NCBI GenBank assembly: GCA_937899895.1
Contig: CALBQR010000048.1
Span: 1 to 41,601, forward strand
DNA: 41,601 nt
Direction of reading: 5' to 3'
DNA from: an uncultured Alistipes sp.
GTDB taxonomy: Bacteria > Bacteroidota > Bacteroidia > Bacteroidales > Rikenellaceae
The notes under the pieces are model-generated. The model was not told the DNA's origin. It ran no database searches and was given only the letters and a program-made list of their open reading frames with translations. The position numbers were made by a program, and so were the translations under genes. Shown one piece after another: positions 40,917-41,601 of the stretch. Each line of letters opens with the position of its first letter. Position 1 is the stretch's first letter.

Positions 40917-40945
40917 AATATAGCACTCCTTACGGGTGCTATATT
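40917..40945 (+). terminator. Terminator of mnmE
   Basis: AATATAGCAC (40917-40926) and GTGCTATATT (40936-40945) form a perfect 10-bp stem, followed by TGTTTGT. Confidence 0.75.
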
Positions 40946-40999
40946 TGTTTGTGCAAGCATCGTTGTTAATCGTTGCTAAGCCTTTTTACGCCTGTTTTT

Positions 41000-41090
41000 G
41001 TACCTCCTGTGTACCTCGCAAACCGAAGTGCGAAATTTCATTGGTCAGATGACGGAGAAGTTGGTACGCATTGGTACGCTGTGGTACGCA
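41000..41090. repeat. Direct 10-bp iterons with inverted GTACC copies
   Basis: TTGGTACGCA, TTGGTACGCT and GTGGTACGCA follow without gaps (41061-41090). Two inverted cores GTACCTC lie at 41000-41006 and 41011-41017. The 10-bp spacing puts each copy on the same DNA face, as expected for cooperative protein binding. Confidence 0.6.
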
Positions 41091-41126
41091 ATGAAACAGA
41101 TTTGGCGAACTAAAAAGAGAATTAAA

Positions 41127-41601
41127 ATGGCTAGTAACATTGACATTCAGAAAAAATGCGAGTGGTGCGGTGTGATTTTTACCGCACACAAGACCTCTAC
41201 TGCCTACTGTTCTCACAGATGTGCAAACCTTGCATACAAGGAGAGAATAAGGAAAAAGAGAGTACAAGAGTTTCAACTAAAATTTGATGAGGAAGCAAAA
41301 CCTCATTCAGAAAAGGAGTTCTTAACACCAACCGAAGTGTCGGCATTTTTAGGTGTCGGGAGAACTTCAATCTACCGTTACATTAGGTATGGCAAAATTA
41401 AGGCTGTTAGATTTGATGGTAAGACACTCATAAGGCGATCAGACATAGATAAAATGTTTGACTATATCACTGTGAGTGAAAAGAACAAGCCAAAAGAAAA
41501 AGTCCCTATCACCGACTTCTACACCATTGCCGAGATTAAAGAGAAATTTGGCGTTAAGGAGTCGTGGATTTATGAGATTGCGAAGGAGCATAATATCCCT
41601 C
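41127..41601 (+). CDS. Zinc-ribbon and helix-turn-helix protein, excisionase-like (runs off the window)
   Basis: The frame from ATG 41127 stays open to the last base, 158 codons visible. The N-terminus has a four-Cys zinc knuckle (CEWC, then CSHRC). Two HTH_17/MerR-like winged DNA-binding units follow: FLTPTEVSAFLGVGRTSIYR with IKAVRFDGKTLIRRSDI, and FYTIAEIKEKFGVKESWIYE. Such proteins accompany tyrosine integrases in Bacteroidetes integrative elements. Codons are clearly more AT-rich than in mnmE, consistent with transfer. Xis-type or regulatory function is inferred. Confidence 0.82.
   Translation, partial: MASNIDIQKKCEWCGVIFTAHKTSTAYCSHRCANLAYKERIRKKRVQEFQLKFDEEAKPHSEKEFLTPTEVSAFLGVGRTSIYRYIRYGKIKAVRFDGKTLIRRSDIDKMFDYITVSEKNKPKEKVPITDFYTIAEIKEKFGVKESWIYEIAKEHNIP

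Noticed and set aside
40986..41276. A 96-codon minus-strand frame across the iterons and the start of the excisionase-like gene
   Set aside because: It opposes a frame with a zinc knuckle and two clear helix-turn-helix units and has no recognisable domain.

Overview
The window looks like a chromosomal segment from a Bacteroidales bacterium, probably Rikenellaceae/Alistipes-like (inference). The evidence is the promoter type (a -7 box TAnnTTTG, often with TTTG about 19-20 bp upstream), the lack of Shine-Dalgarno sequences, many lipoprotein signals, and Bacteroidetes-type neighbourhoods: recF-dciA, parA-parB-DUF5683-MltD, two SurA-like proteins followed by OstA, and DUF6057 with a PD40 protein. 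Codons are moderately GC-rich in the core genes. They are clearly more AT-rich in the recF-dciA gap and at the right end.

Layout. 1-59: end of a tRNA-Ser gene. 217-1747: an MBL-fold lipoprotein converging on a TPR membrane protein. 1905-3713: recF, two small ORFs and dciA. 3695-4210: an orphan hypothetical gene on the minus strand. 4299-8243 (minus): a complete Phe/Tyr operon, pheA, aminotransferase, tyrA and DAHP synthase-chorismate mutase. A 28-residue leader peptide packed with Tyr and Phe codons (8328-8414) and a terminator hairpin (8283-8308) precede it, which is a textbook attenuator layout. 8581-16024 (minus): metallophosphoesterase/PQQ propeller, DUF6057, a PD40 lipoprotein with a CxxCH motif, a GH18 lipoprotein and a YjgF/chorismatase-like protein. 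16178-18900 (plus): NamZ-type DUF1343 protein, SMR exporter, secreted hypothetical and Nudix hydrolase. 18901-19394: a non-coding stretch with a cluster of TTATNAACA motifs.

19395-27626 (minus): glutaminyl cyclotransferase, metH, metF, rnr and a TonB-C-terminal protein, apparently one operon. 27946-28721: tRNA-Thr and tRNA-Asp flanking a repeat-rich gap that contains duplicated tRNA-Asp fragments. 28814-33610 (minus): an outer-membrane biogenesis operon (two SurA-like foldases and OstA). 33828-34844: a CPBP protease. 35044-40876 (plus): parA, parB, DUF5683, lytic transglycosylase and mnmE. 41127-end: a zinc-ribbon plus helix-turn-helix (excisionase-like) gene just past the 3' end of mnmE, probably the edge of an integrated element.

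The strongest unusual signal is the aromatic-operon attenuator. Translation of a Tyr/Phe-rich leader appears to control whether a GC-rich terminator or a competing antiterminator forms, so that all Phe/Tyr branch enzymes respond to charged tRNA-Phe and tRNA-Tyr. Secondary signals are a structured parA 5' leader, the origin-like motif cluster, the tRNA-Asp fragment repeats, and the likely integration junction with 10-bp iterons downstream of mnmE.
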